The translations under genes and the position numbers were made by a program. Below are positions 1 through 8,969 of a stretch of 64,000 nt of DNA, one piece after another; within the stretch, counting starts at the first letter, position 1, and each line of letters opens with the position of its first letter. Source of the stretch: Sphingobium herbicidovorans (GTDB lineage: Bacteria > Pseudomonadota > Alphaproteobacteria > Sphingomonadales > Sphingomonadaceae); the NCBI RefSeq assembly GCF_002080435.1, contig NZ_CP020539.1, forward strand, positions 62,001 through 126,000, in the 5' to 3' direction. Under the pieces are notes generated by a model, which saw nothing but the letters and a program-made list of their open reading frames with translations, searched no databases and had not been told where the DNA came from.

Positions 1-1365
1 TCCGGCATAGGCGTCGATCGCCTGCTCGGCCAGGCGCGGGTCACCCGACACGGCGTAGGAAATCAGCATCTGCAGGCGGGTATCGCCGACATATTGAAGC
101 TGCTCCCAATAGGCTGTGTCCATGTAGGTTTCATGGGCATCGATCCGGGCGGTGCGCCAACCCACATCGAAAATCTGTTTCAGTTGAGGATCTTCGCTTT
201 CGAACCTGCCGATCTGCTTGAAGGGATAGCCGGTTTCAAACGCCCGCATCCCTTCCAGCACCAGCGGCTGATCCTTTGTCTCCACCGTTATTTCGGCATA
301 GCGCCACGTCCGCCACCACAGGGGCGCGAAGCTGCGTTTCTCGCCGTCGGCGACGAAACTGTCCCAGATGCCGATGGGCTTGCGATCCTCGATCAGGTCG
401 CGATCGCCCTTGCGGAAATTGGCGTCATAAAGCGCTTCGGCCCACAGCAGCTTGATCGTCGCGCCCTTGCCGCCGGAAACGTCCAGCTGCGGATAGGCCG
501 AAACCATCGCGTCCCGTTGCAGCAGCAAGGTCGCCTTGCTGTTCGGGGCGATGGTGATCGCACGCGCGGGAAAGCCCCTGGCGGCGGGCAAATCGGTGCG
601 GACGACCTTGCCGGGGGCGACGGGCGTGTAAAGCTGCTGCGGCAAGCGGTCGGGAACCAGCGTCCGTTTCGCCGCGTCCGGCGCAGCCACGGCATCCTGC
701 CAGCCTTGCCCCGTTTCCTGCGGACCAGCGGCATTGAAATCCGCTTTCGCTGCATCAATCGTCTCGGGATTGCTCGCGACATAATACCAGCGTTTGACCT
801 GCCGCCAGCCATTGCCAAAGCCACGGCCCTGATCGCGCTTGACGCGCCAGCCGGGCTGATCGGTCGAGATCGCCGCCGCTCCACCCTCGCCGATCAGGCG
901 AAAGCCCGTGGCGACGCTCTGCTGGAACAGGGGCGCTGTATTGGTGAACAATGAAGCACCCTGCGCCGCCGAAATCTGTTCCGGCGTCGGATTGTCGGGC
1001 AGCTTCAGCGGCTGCACGCCGTTCCATACCGTCGCCGCGATGACATTCCGGCCCCGCTTCAGATAGGGGGCAAGATCGATGCTCTCTTCACGCCAATGGT
1101 CGATATCGCCGGCCGATGGCCCGGCCGCAACGCGCGATCCATTCACCATCAGAATGAAGCGGTTATCCGCAGTCACTCGCACCGGATAGCTGCGCGGTTT
1201 GGCGGACAGGGCGACTGTACGGCGAAAGTGCAGCACGACCGGCCGGGCGGTCGGCCCCGCTTCGGCATGACTGATCCAGCCCTGGCTGGCGACGGGTTGC
1301 GCGATAGCGGCGGGGCTTCCGGCCAGCATCAACGATCCGGCTATCAATATACTGCCACGCATCAT
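1..1365 (-). CDS. GH78-type alpha-L-rhamnosidase, 5' part (runs off window)
   Basis: Secreted glycoside hydrolase expected to release terminal L-rhamnose from plant glycans or glycosides. Reading the minus strand from 1365 gives a hydrophobic signal sequence (about residues 3-24, ending AIA), a long beta-rich amino-terminal region, and close to the window edge the tract YWEQLQYVGDTR, which is typical of the catalytic barrel of GH78 enzymes. The frame stays open to base 1, so the carboxyl-terminal part lies outside the window. The start is an ATGATG doublet with GGAGG just upstream (1370-1374), and the first ATG overlaps the stop of the esterase gene, indicating translational coupling. It is the last visible gene of a minus-strand run GH3, GH106, esterase, GH78. 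Family assignment rests on the motif and the neighbours, not on a search. Confidence 0.8.
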   Translation of the reverse strand, partial: MMRGSILIAGSLMLAGSPAAIAQPVASQGWISHAEAGPTARPVVLHFRRTVALSAKPRSYPVRVTADNRFILMVNGSRVAAGPSAGDIDHWREESIDLAPYLKRGRNVIAATVWNGVQPLKLPDNPTPEQISAAQGASLFTNTAPLFQQSVATGFRLIGEGGAAAISTDQPGWRVKRDQGRGFGNGWRQVKRWYYVASNPETIDAAKADFNAAGPQETGQGWQDAVAAPDAAKRTLVPDRLPQQLYTPVAPGKVVRTDLPAARGFPARAITIAPNSKATLLLQRDAMVSAYPQLDVSGGKGATIKLLWAEALYDANFRKGDRDLIEDRKPIGIWDSFVADGEKRSFAPLWWRTWRYAEITVETKDQPLVLEGMRAFETGYPFKQIGRFESEDPQLKQIFDVGWRTARIDAHETYMDTAYWEQLQYVGDTRLQMLISYAVSGDPRLAEQAIDAYAG

Positions 1366-2366
1366 TTTTCCTCCGACGCAAGAGCGCGGGCCAGCGCGGC
1401 GTCCAGCGTCGCATTGAATTGTTGGGAGACAGCGGCCCGAGGCGCGAAAAACTGGAAGCCATGAAAAGCGCCGGGGACGACCAGAAGCTCGGTCGGCACG
1501 CCCGCATTGACGAGGCGGCGGGCGAATTCGATATCCTCTTCGGCGAAGAGATCGACGGACCCAACACCGATAAAGGTCGGCGGCAGTCCCTTCAGGTTGG
1601 CGACGCGCGCCGGGACGGACCCGGCAGGTTGGGTCGCTGCGCCAGCTTCACGGCCCAGCAGCGCCGTCCAGCCTTGCTTGTTGGACTTGGCCGTCCAGAT
1701 CAGCTGTCCGATATGGGGCGGCACGGGACGCGATGAACCGGTGCGGTCGTCCAGCATCGGATATACCAGCGCCTGATAGGCGACGGGAACTTCACCGCGA
1801 TCGCGGGCGGCAATCGTCAACATCGCCGCCAGGCCACCGCCCGCGCTTTCGCCCATCACGACGATCCTGGCGGGGTCGGCGCCCAGCGCGGCTGCATTGC
1901 CGTGCAGCCATTTCAGCCCCGCATAGGCATCCTCCAGCGGTCCGGGAAAGCGCGTCGCGGGTGCAAGGCGATATTGAACGGTCACGATCACGCAGTTCAG
2001 CCGCTCCGCCATCGCCTTGAGCGCGTGCAGATTTTGGCGCGCATCCCCGGCGACAAAGCCGCCGCCATGGATGAAATAGATCACGCCGCGCGGCGACGCC
2101 TCTGCGGTTCCGGCATTCACTATATAGAGTGGAACTGACGGATGTCCGCGCGATCCGGGCGCGTGCCGCTCCTCGACGCCAGCGGGCAGGGCTGCCGGCT
2201 TTGATGGAACGGATTGGATCCCCTTCCCTTGCGCCTTCAATATGGCGCGCGCCACTGGCCGCAGCTCCGGGTTGACCGGCGCCAGACCGGCCTCGGATAT
2301 GGTCGATGGGGGCGCCATGGCAAGCAAGGCAAACGACGCGATCGCCGTGGCAGCGGCACGCAGCAT
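1362..2366 (-). CDS. Secreted alpha/beta hydrolase, hormone-sensitive-lipase type esterase
   Basis: A 334-residue esterase of the HSL (alpha/beta hydrolase fold 3) family, probably removing acyl groups from rhamnosylated glycans or glycosides. Visible motifs: an amino-terminal signal sequence (about residues 1-20), the oxyanion-hole HGGG at 100-103, the nucleophile elbow GESAGG with Ser174, an acidic residue in the later VDLFAEED tract, and a carboxyl-terminal GAFHGF that supplies the catalytic His. A longer frame begins upstream at 2402, but the ATG at 2366 is preferred because it starts directly with the signal peptide and overlaps the GH106 stop in an ATGA arrangement. It also overlaps the GH78 start downstream. 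Its natural substrate is inferred only from its position between two rhamnosidase genes. Confidence 0.85.
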   Translation of the reverse strand: MLRAAATAIASFALLAMAPPSTISEAGLAPVNPELRPVARAILKAQGKGIQSVPSKPAALPAGVEERHAPGSRGHPSVPLYIVNAGTAEASPRGVIYFIHGGGFVAGDARQNLHALKAMAERLNCVIVTVQYRLAPATRFPGPLEDAYAGLKWLHGNAAALGADPARIVVMGESAGGGLAAMLTIAARDRGEVPVAYQALVYPMLDDRTGSSRPVPPHIGQLIWTAKSNKQGWTALLGREAGAATQPAGSVPARVANLKGLPPTFIGVGSVDLFAEEDIEFARRLVNAGVPTELLVVPGAFHGFQFFAPRAAVSQQFNATLDAALARALASEEK

Positions 2367-5236
2367 CAACGGCGCGCCTCCAACCGCGCGGGGCCTGACC
2401 AACCGGCTGGCGCCGGTTTCAGCTTCTTGTATGTCGGGTCCTTGGGGTCGATCATGCCATTATGCGGCACGTTCGCCACCGCGACGCTAAGGTCGTTCTT
2501 CCCGGCCCGCAGCAGGCCAGTCACATCGACGCGGAACGGTGCGCTGAACAGCGGCGGGAGGCTCTGGCCATTTACCGTCACCGTGGCGATGTCATGCACC
2601 TGCCCCAGGTCGAGCACAAGTTTCGTCCCCTTCGTCAGCCAGCCCGCATCGACATTGATCGACCGGCTGTAGGTGCCAGAACCAGCAAAGCGTGTCAGTT
2701 CAGGAACCTGTTGCCAATCTTTCAGCGTTGTCGATCCGAAATCATGGACATAAGGCTTGCGCGCCGCATGGCCATCCACGCGCAACCGCCACCCGTCGGC
2801 GGGCAGCGCCATGCTGTCGACGGCGACTGGAGTAGTGATCGTTTCCGGCTGCGTTTCAGGGTCCAGCACCAACAGGGCGCTTTCCCCGGCGGACAGGGTT
2901 AGCGGGGCCTCTGTCGCCTGCCCCACAGCCTTGGCCGAAACGGGCGCGATACTGCCATCCAACGCGTCCCAGCGCGTCACGCCGCCCATGCCCGGAAGCG
3001 CCACGGCAACCTGACGCTGCGCTTCGCCCCGGTTGTGAACGAAAGTGACCGTGCGTCCGTCGATGCGCCGCTGAACAAACACCAGATCGGCGGCATCGCC
3101 GGTGAAGCGCAGGTTGGCCGGGATCGCCGCCGTCCGCAGGTTGTCGGTGACCGACGCCGCGGGAACGATCTTCGCCCCCGCCTTCAACGCGGCGGCCACT
3201 GCCTTCCTCACGCGGGCATCGCGGCTGCGCGCCTGCGCCAAACCTTCGTCCCTGCTGGGCGCATGATCGGTGAAGAACACCGGCAGGCCAGCCTTGGCGA
3301 AACGGGCGATCGTTTCGGCGGTATCGGCGCGGATGCCATCTATCGGGGGCAGCACCAGCACCGGATAACGCTGGCCGCCCTTTGCCACGAGCTGCTTCTT
3401 CTCGACACGGGCGTTGGCAATTGAATCCGGGTTTATCCGGTCGAAATCATAGCCTCCCGCCAGGAACGCCTTTTCCGCCTCCTGCTTGGCCGCGCCCTTG
3501 TCCTCGATACCGACATAATAGCCGTAGCGGCCATAAAAATAAGCAACCGGCACCACCGCTTCGCCCGCCTGCATCACCGACTGAAGCCGTCCGATATAGG
3601 CGGCGAGCGGCTTGACCGCTGGCCAGATCGGATTGCTCTCATTGATCATGCTGGAAAAGCCGCCGGCGAAGGGGCTGGGCTGGAAAGCGTGCCAGCCGGG
3701 CCAATCCTCGGCATGGAAGCGGTAATTATAGCCATGCAGGATCATCGAGTTGACCCCGCCAGCCATCATCACATCGACCCTGCGCCGCATTTCGCTGGGG
3801 GTCACGTCAAAGGGACGGTCCTTCCAGACAAGGCTTTCCGCCGACACGATCGGACGGCCATAGAGATGCGCGCCCGATCGGGCGAACCGCATGAACAGGG
3901 GATCGCCCTCATGGGGAAGATCCTCGGTCTCGGGAATATCCGCTAGGCCATAGCCACGGATGATGTCGAAAGCGCCGCCATGGGCCTGGAACTTGGCTTT
4001 CAGGCCCATGGCGTGGTTCCACCCGACGAACGGCTGGATGAACCCTTCGATCATCATGTCGGAAACGGTGCGGCGGTAATCGGTACGCACCCGTTCGCCC
4101 AGGCCATTGCCCTGCGCATCGAAATAGGGCGGCGACCAATGCTCGTTCCACGCCTGCATCCATCCCGGCTGCACGACAAAGGGCAGATAGGGCGTCAAAT
4201 CATATCCGCGTCTTTTCTTGAATTCATTCAGTAGTTCAGGCCCCCACTGAATGTCCTGCATCAGTTCAAGGCTATCGACGAACGTCGACCTAATCCCGGC
4301 GGGATCCTTGCCCAGCGGATCGCCGACCCGCTCCGCGTGCGCCGCAAAGGCTTTGGGGTTCATATGATCCAGGATCAGCTGTGGCCCCTGCCCTGCCGCG
4401 CCCAGCACGCCCATGTCGGCGGCATATTGGCGGAACACCAGAACCTGCCAGTCGCCCGGCGGAGGCGTCCAGTCCAGCGTGCCGTCATCGCGCAGCTTGT
4501 CCGTCAACAAAATGCTGGTTGACGGATCCAGCGTGCCTGGAGTCACGACATCTCGCCACGGCGTCAGCGTCACACCCATGGCGCCGGGCGCCGATGGCTT
4601 GAGTGTTGGCGCGCCGCCCTTCACCGCAACCACGGCAACGGTACGCGCGCGCGCATCAAGGCGCTGGCTCCAATCGGCAACCTTGGGATCCTTGACCCGC
4701 GCGTCCAGGAAGTTGAGCGCGCCCAGCCTTCGGGTGCGCTTGGGAATGGTCACCTTGACCGGCCCCGCTTCGCCGCCTTTGACTTCGGTGCGGGCCATCG
4801 TCAGTTCGGTGAAGGCCAGTTCGGGCGGAATGGTAAAACCGCCGCCCGACGGCCAGGACGAACCAAGCGTATAGTCAAGGCTCAGGCCCAGCGACTTCGC
4901 GGTTTCCGCCGCGGTACGGACATGGCCGAAGAAGGACGGCTCGGCATATTGGTTGACCCGCAGCTTCTCGTCAGGCGTCAGCGTCACGAAATTGGGCGTG
5001 AAGGACTGTATCTCCGCGCCCGCAAAACCCGTGTCCGCCATAAGCTTGATCTCGCGGCGCAATTCTTCGTCCGTTACCGCATCACCCGGCCACCACCAGC
5101 GCAGCCGCGGACGCGCCTCCATCGGCGGGGCGCGAAAACCGTCCTCCAGGGGCCCCGCCACGGCGGGCGCGTTCGTCAGGCCAAGCATGGCCGTTGCCGC
5201 CAGCAGGCAGCTTCTCATGATCTGCTTCCTGTTCAT
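2366..5236 (-). CDS. GH106-type alpha-L-rhamnosidase
   Basis: A 956-residue secreted glycoside hydrolase. After a signal peptide (about residues 1-27, cut near AVAG) comes RPRLRWWWPGDAVTDEELRR, the characteristic start of the GH106 rhamnosidase catalytic domain. The carboxyl end has a galactose-binding-like beta domain (DLGQVHDIATVTVNG region). Length fits the family, which is usually 850-1100 residues. Start ATG at 5236 follows the GH3 stop by three bases, and its stop overlaps the esterase start, so the four enzymes appear to form one operon. Together with the GH78 and GH3 enzymes it suggests dismantling of a rhamnose- and glucose-containing glycoside such as a flavonoid glycoside, saponin or gellan-like polymer; the substrate is not visible in the sequence. 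Confidence 0.85.
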   Translation of the reverse strand: MNRKQIMRSCLLAATAMLGLTNAPAVAGPLEDGFRAPPMEARPRLRWWWPGDAVTDEELRREIKLMADTGFAGAEIQSFTPNFVTLTPDEKLRVNQYAEPSFFGHVRTAAETAKSLGLSLDYTLGSSWPSGGGFTIPPELAFTELTMARTEVKGGEAGPVKVTIPKRTRRLGALNFLDARVKDPKVADWSQRLDARARTVAVVAVKGGAPTLKPSAPGAMGVTLTPWRDVVTPGTLDPSTSILLTDKLRDDGTLDWTPPPGDWQVLVFRQYAADMGVLGAAGQGPQLILDHMNPKAFAAHAERVGDPLGKDPAGIRSTFVDSLELMQDIQWGPELLNEFKKRRGYDLTPYLPFVVQPGWMQAWNEHWSPPYFDAQGNGLGERVRTDYRRTVSDMMIEGFIQPFVGWNHAMGLKAKFQAHGGAFDIIRGYGLADIPETEDLPHEGDPLFMRFARSGAHLYGRPIVSAESLVWKDRPFDVTPSEMRRRVDVMMAGGVNSMILHGYNYRFHAEDWPGWHAFQPSPFAGGFSSMINESNPIWPAVKPLAAYIGRLQSVMQAGEAVVPVAYFYGRYGYYVGIEDKGAAKQEAEKAFLAGGYDFDRINPDSIANARVEKKQLVAKGGQRYPVLVLPPIDGIRADTAETIARFAKAGLPVFFTDHAPSRDEGLAQARSRDARVRKAVAAALKAGAKIVPAASVTDNLRTAAIPANLRFTGDAADLVFVQRRIDGRTVTFVHNRGEAQRQVAVALPGMGGVTRWDALDGSIAPVSAKAVGQATEAPLTLSAGESALLVLDPETQPETITTPVAVDSMALPADGWRLRVDGHAARKPYVHDFGSTTLKDWQQVPELTRFAGSGTYSRSINVDAGWLTKGTKLVLDLGQVHDIATVTVNGQSLPPLFSAPFRVDVTGLLRAGKNDLSVAVANVPHNGMIDPKDPTYKKLKPAPAGWSGPARLEARR

Positions 5237-5239
5237 GGC

Positions 5240-7459
5240 TCAGGGCTTCCGAACGAAGCGGTTCATTCTTACCGTGCCGGTCAGCACGGGATCCGCGGCG
5301 GAGGCGCCCACCTCGACCCGGACCTCCCCGGCGGGCAGCACCCAACGCTGCGCCTTGGCATCGAAATCAGCCAGCACGCGCAGGTCAGCGGTGACCGTGA
5401 CCTCCTTGCTCTCGCCGGGTTTCAGGTCGGGCTTGGCCCAGCCGATCAGGCGCTTGGCCTTGCCTGGTCGCGTGACATAAACCTGTGGGACATCGGCGCC
5501 AGCACGTGCGCCACTGTTCGACACCGTAAAGCGCACGGTCAGCGTCTTGCCCCCTGTCGCCTTCAGATCATCGTACCGAAACTGCGTATAGCTGAGCCCG
5601 TAGCCGAAGGGGAAAAGCGGCTTCAGGCCCTTTTTGTCAAACCAGCGATACCCGGCGTCTGAACCTTCCGGATAATGAATATCAAACGGTTTCGTACCTG
5701 CCTGAATGCCATAGATCGCACGCGTTTCCTTGTCCGCTGGCGGCGCGTCCGAGCCAGGAAGCACCGGGTTGGGCAGTTGATCCACGGAAGCCGGGAAGGT
5801 GACCGGCAAATGGCCGGAAGGGTTGACCTCGCCCGCCAGGACGCGGGCAATCGCCGCCCCGCCCCGCTGGCCGCCATACCATGCGGACAATATGGCGGGC
5901 ACCTTGTTCAGCCAGGGCATCAGCACCGGATTGCCTGTTTCCAGCACCACGATCGTCTTGCCGTTCGCGCTCGCTACCGCGTCGATCAATTCATCCTGCC
6001 CTTCGCCCAGCGACAGGTCCAGATGATCGACCGCTTCAGTGCTGTATTTTTCGGCAAAGACGATCACGACATCCGCGCCCTTGGCAGCCGTTGCTGCGGC
6101 CGCTGCATCCTTCCCGTCAAGATAGCTGACAGTGGCGCCGGGAAACTCTGCCCGCAGTGCATCCAGGGGAGCAGTGCCGACATAGCCGCGCCGGGCGAAA
6201 CCCGCGGCCGGGCCACTTTCGGCGCCTTTTGTCACGCGCTTCAACCCGCCCACGGGATTGACCTGGCTCGATCCGCCGCCCCCGGGGACGCCGACGTCCG
6301 CATTTCCGCCTACCACAAGGATCTTCTTCGCGGTTGTCGCAAGCGGCAGAATGCCGCCTTCATTGCGCAGCAGGACAATGCCTTGTTCCGCTGCGCGTTG
6401 CGCCACTTCAGCATGAGCATCATAGTCGATCGTCTGGCCCGGCTGGAGCGGATGATCGGCTACGCCATGCGCATAAATAGCATAGAGGACCCGCCCCGCA
6501 GCCTTATCAACGGCCGATTGCGGAATCTTGCCATCCTCAACAGCCTTGACCAGAAGGTCGGAAAAATAAGGCTTGCCATCAAGCTGCTCGCCGGATTGCT
6601 GGTCGAGACCGGCCAGGATCGCTTCCGTCGAATGGACCGCCCCCCAGTCGGACATGACGAAACCCTTGAAGCCCCAATCCCGGCGCAGCACATCGTTCAG
6701 CAGAAATGGATGCTCGCAGCTGTAAAGGCCCCCGACGCGATTATAAGCGCACATCACCGAACCGGGATTGCCCTTTTCAATGCCGATCTGGAAGGCGAGC
6801 AGATCGCTTTCCCGCATTGATGCTTCGTCCATTTCGACCGAAGCAACGTTCCGGCCCGTTTCTTGGTCATTCAGCGCGAAATGCTTGATCGTCCCGATGA
6901 TGGAGTTCGATTGCACGCCGTCAATCTGACCACCGACCAGTTCGCCAGCAAGCACGGGGTCTTCGCCAAGATATTCGAAATTACGGCCCGCCCGAGGATC
7001 CCGGATAAGGTTGACGCCGCCCACCAGCATGACGTTGAAGCCCTTGGCCCTGGCTTCCGATCCGATCATTGCCCCACCGGCACGCGCGAGTTCCGGGTCC
7101 CAGCTTGACGCCAGCGACAACCCGGACGGCAAAGCGGTCGCAACATCGCCCTTGCGCATTTCCATCAAGTTCGAGACGCCCAGGCTGGCGTCGCTTTCCA
7201 CCAGCATGGGCACGCCAAGGCGTTCGACCCCACGAATGAACCCCGCGCCTATAGCAACGTCCTTGGGCCGCTTGGAAGCCGCAAGGAGCATGGGCATCGG
7301 ACCGTGGAGAAGGCCGATCTTTTCCTCTTGAGTCATTTTCGCAAGCGTTTCGGCCGCGCGCCGTTCGGCCGTCCGCGCATCAGTTTTCGCTTGTCCGGCC
7401 AAGGGAGTCAGCATCGTGCACATCGCCGCAAGGCACAAAAGCGATGATGATTTTTTCAT
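5240..7459 (-). CDS. GH3 beta-glucosidase, secreted
   Basis: A 739-residue family 3 glycoside hydrolase that removes terminal beta-linked glucose (or xylose) units. A signal peptide (residues 1-24) is followed by the GH3 amino-terminal barrel with the KHF motif at 192-194 and the nucleophile in MSDWGAVHS (Asp271), then the GH3 carboxyl-terminal alpha/beta sandwich and a terminal fibronectin-III-like domain (LTVRFTVSNSGARAGADVPQVY region). An open frame continues upstream to 7579, but the ATG at 7459 is chosen because MKKSSSLLCL begins a normal signal peptide. It is the first gene of the minus-strand glycosidase operon and faces a divergent TetR gene, so it is probably under that regulator. 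Confidence 0.9.
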   Translation of the reverse strand: MKKSSSLLCLAAMCTMLTPLAGQAKTDARTAERRAAETLAKMTQEEKIGLLHGPMPMLLAASKRPKDVAIGAGFIRGVERLGVPMLVESDASLGVSNLMEMRKGDVATALPSGLSLASSWDPELARAGGAMIGSEARAKGFNVMLVGGVNLIRDPRAGRNFEYLGEDPVLAGELVGGQIDGVQSNSIIGTIKHFALNDQETGRNVASVEMDEASMRESDLLAFQIGIEKGNPGSVMCAYNRVGGLYSCEHPFLLNDVLRRDWGFKGFVMSDWGAVHSTEAILAGLDQQSGEQLDGKPYFSDLLVKAVEDGKIPQSAVDKAAGRVLYAIYAHGVADHPLQPGQTIDYDAHAEVAQRAAEQGIVLLRNEGGILPLATTAKKILVVGGNADVGVPGGGGSSQVNPVGGLKRVTKGAESGPAAGFARRGYVGTAPLDALRAEFPGATVSYLDGKDAAAAATAAKGADVVIVFAEKYSTEAVDHLDLSLGEGQDELIDAVASANGKTIVVLETGNPVLMPWLNKVPAILSAWYGGQRGGAAIARVLAGEVNPSGHLPVTFPASVDQLPNPVLPGSDAPPADKETRAIYGIQAGTKPFDIHYPEGSDAGYRWFDKKGLKPLFPFGYGLSYTQFRYDDLKATGGKTLTVRFTVSNSGARAGADVPQVYVTRPGKAKRLIGWAKPDLKPGESKEVTVTADLRVLADFDAKAQRWVLPAGEVRVEVGASAADPVLTGTVRMNRFVRKP

Positions 7460-7542
7460 GATACTGAGACCCTCTCCAACCGTGGACATATTCGAATTTT
7501 TGCCGAGGTTTTTATATACGGGACCATATGCGGCGTCAATAT

Positions 7543-7560
7543 TCGACCGATATCGTTCGA
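7543..7560. promoter_or_regulatory. Candidate TetR operator between GH3 and tetR
   Basis: An 18-bp near-perfect palindrome, TCGACCGATATCGTTCGA, lies in the 155-bp divergent intergenic region. Position and symmetry suit a TetR-family operator that would control both the glycosidase operon and the regulator. A second, differently spaced inverted repeat, CGTGC-N6-GCACG (8285-8300), precedes the small gene at 8324 and shares only the central CGATAT. Function is inferred. Confidence 0.5.
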
Positions 7561-7614
7561 TTGATTTCGGAACGACCATTGCGTCCTGTGCAGGCTTAAG
7601 CCAGAGGTAGCATT

Positions 7615-8265
7615 ATGTCTGCAACAAAGACCGAAAATGCCTTCACGCCCAAGCGCGGCCGGCCTAATGCGAAGCAGGTCGCAGCGATTGATCAGGCGAT
7701 CCTATCGACTGCAACCCGCATGTTCCTGGAGTCGGGCTATGATGCCGTGGCGATGGAAAACATCGCCACGGCGACCGGCGTGTCAAAGGGAACCCTTTAT
7801 GCACGCTATCCTTCAAAAGAAGCGTTGTTCATGAAGGTCATAAAGGCGCGGGTTGATGGCTGGGCCATCATATCCTCGCATGAAGACCATCTGCTGACCG
7901 ACGATATCGGCGAGCGGCTGCGCCATCACGCGCGCACCATCGCCCGGTCGTTGTTGCAGACGGAAGTCCGCGCCTTCGGCAGGCTGACACTTGCTCATCG
8001 CGAACGCTTTCCGGAACTTGCCAAGGCTTTGTACGAGTCGGGCTATCTGTATATCGTCCAGCTGATAAAGCGCGATATGGAGGAAGCCGGAACACGGGAC
8101 GGCATGCCCCCTCGCGATGCGGATGGCGCGGCCCGAATGCTGGTATCGGCGCTTGCAGGATGGGAAATGCAGGAAAGCGGCGCGGGCCCAATCTCGGAAA
8201 GCGAAATGCTCAAAGCCGCCGACAGGGCAGTGGATCTTTTTATGGCGGCCCGGTCCAGTTGGTGA
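7615..8265 (+). CDS. TetR/AcrR-family transcriptional regulator
   Basis: A 216-residue regulator. The amino-terminal helix-turn-helix is clear: a basic leader (RGRPNAKQ), then TRMFLESGYDAVAMENIATA and GVSKGTLYARYPSKEALF (about residues 35-70), matching the TetR DNA-binding domain. The remainder is an alpha-helical ligand-binding domain with no specific ligand signature. It is divergent from the glycosidase operon and upstream of a small exported protein, so it most likely represses the operon until a sugar or aglycone is bound. ATG at 7615 is the only sensible start because it precedes the basic leader directly. The domain is well supported; the regulated genes are inferred. Confidence 0.9.
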   Translation: MSATKTENAFTPKRGRPNAKQVAAIDQAILSTATRMFLESGYDAVAMENIATATGVSKGTLYARYPSKEALFMKVIKARVDGWAIISSHEDHLLTDDIGERLRHHARTIARSLLQTEVRAFGRLTLAHRERFPELAKALYESGYLYIVQLIKRDMEEAGTRDGMPPRDADGAARMLVSALAGWEMQESGAGPISESEMLKAADRAVDLFMAARSSW

Positions 8266-8323
8266 CTTGATTTTAGAACGACATCGTGCGATATAGCACG
8301 GGCTATAACGGAGGATTTCTGGA

Positions 8324-8632
8324 ATGCGCTTTTTGATTTTTGCAACAGCAGCTCTGGCCATTGCGACGCCCGCACTTGCGCAGGACGCCGCGAACCCGTC
8401 ATCTGCCGCCGCGACAGCCAAGTTCAGCACCGCGGAAACCGATCTGGGCACCTTGCTCGACAATCCCGCCGCCAAGGCAGTGGTTGAAAAGCATATCCCT
8501 GGCCTGACCACCAATGATCAGATCGAAATGGCACGTGGCATGACGCTGAAGGCGATCCAGCAATATGCTGGTGACGAAGTTACCGATGCTCGCCTGGCTG
8601 CGATCGACGCGGATCTGGCGAAGCTGCCCTAA
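8324..8632 (+). CDS. Small exported protein of unknown function
   Basis: A 102-residue protein with a clear Sec signal peptide (residues 1-19, cut after ALA) and a short acidic, alanine-rich mature region containing LDNPAAKAVVEKHIPGL and a helical MARGMTLKAIQQYAG tract. Similar small proteins accompany carbohydrate-active esterases and glycosidases in Sphingomonadales, but no function is known to me. GGAGG lies ten bases before the ATG. It follows tetR by 58 bp, has its own candidate operator and is closed by a strong hairpin at 8655-8682, so it is probably a separately transcribed, co-regulated gene. Confidence 0.75.
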   Translation: MRFLIFATAALAIATPALAQDAANPSSAAATAKFSTAETDLGTLLDNPAAKAVVEKHIPGLTTNDQIEMARGMTLKAIQQYAGDEVTDARLAAIDADLAKLP

Positions 8633-8654
8633 AGCTCAAAGCATTGGATCTTAA

Positions 8655-8682
8655 AGGAAAGGGCGCGAAAGCGCCCTTTCCT
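8655..8682 (+). terminator. Strong stem-loop terminator
   Basis: A perfect 12-bp stem with a GAAA tetraloop (AGGAAAGGGCGC / GCGCCCTTTCCT) begins 23 bp after the small-gene stop and is followed by ATTTGT. It fits an intrinsic terminator with a weak T tract. Confidence 0.8.
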
Positions 8683-8969
8683 ATTTGTGCAGAATTTAGA
8701 TTTCGGGATTGCATACCGACAACCCCCTCGGACAGCCCGGCTCTTGAATAGCCTGGTTTGTCTTACCCGTCCGCGTTTTTGACAAGCCCTGGAGGCCAGC
8801 GGAGTCGCCAATCACCCTTTCGGTTCCATCCCGCCATCGCCTCTGCCAGCGCGCTAACAGCGCATATCGTCACATCGTGGCTCGACTGCTCCGGAAACAA
8901 GAAAGGCCGACATGAAGCCGGCCCGTCAATGTTACACTAGCCAGGCGGCGTTTGGCCCACGCGTTCGAC
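8683..8969. other. Intergenic region without a recognised gene
   Basis: About 290 bp between two converging genes. No supported reading frame is seen. A weak inverted repeat (GGCCG / CGGCC, around 8907-8926) lies just past the stop of the minus-strand RND gene and could help end its transcript. Confidence 0.5.
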
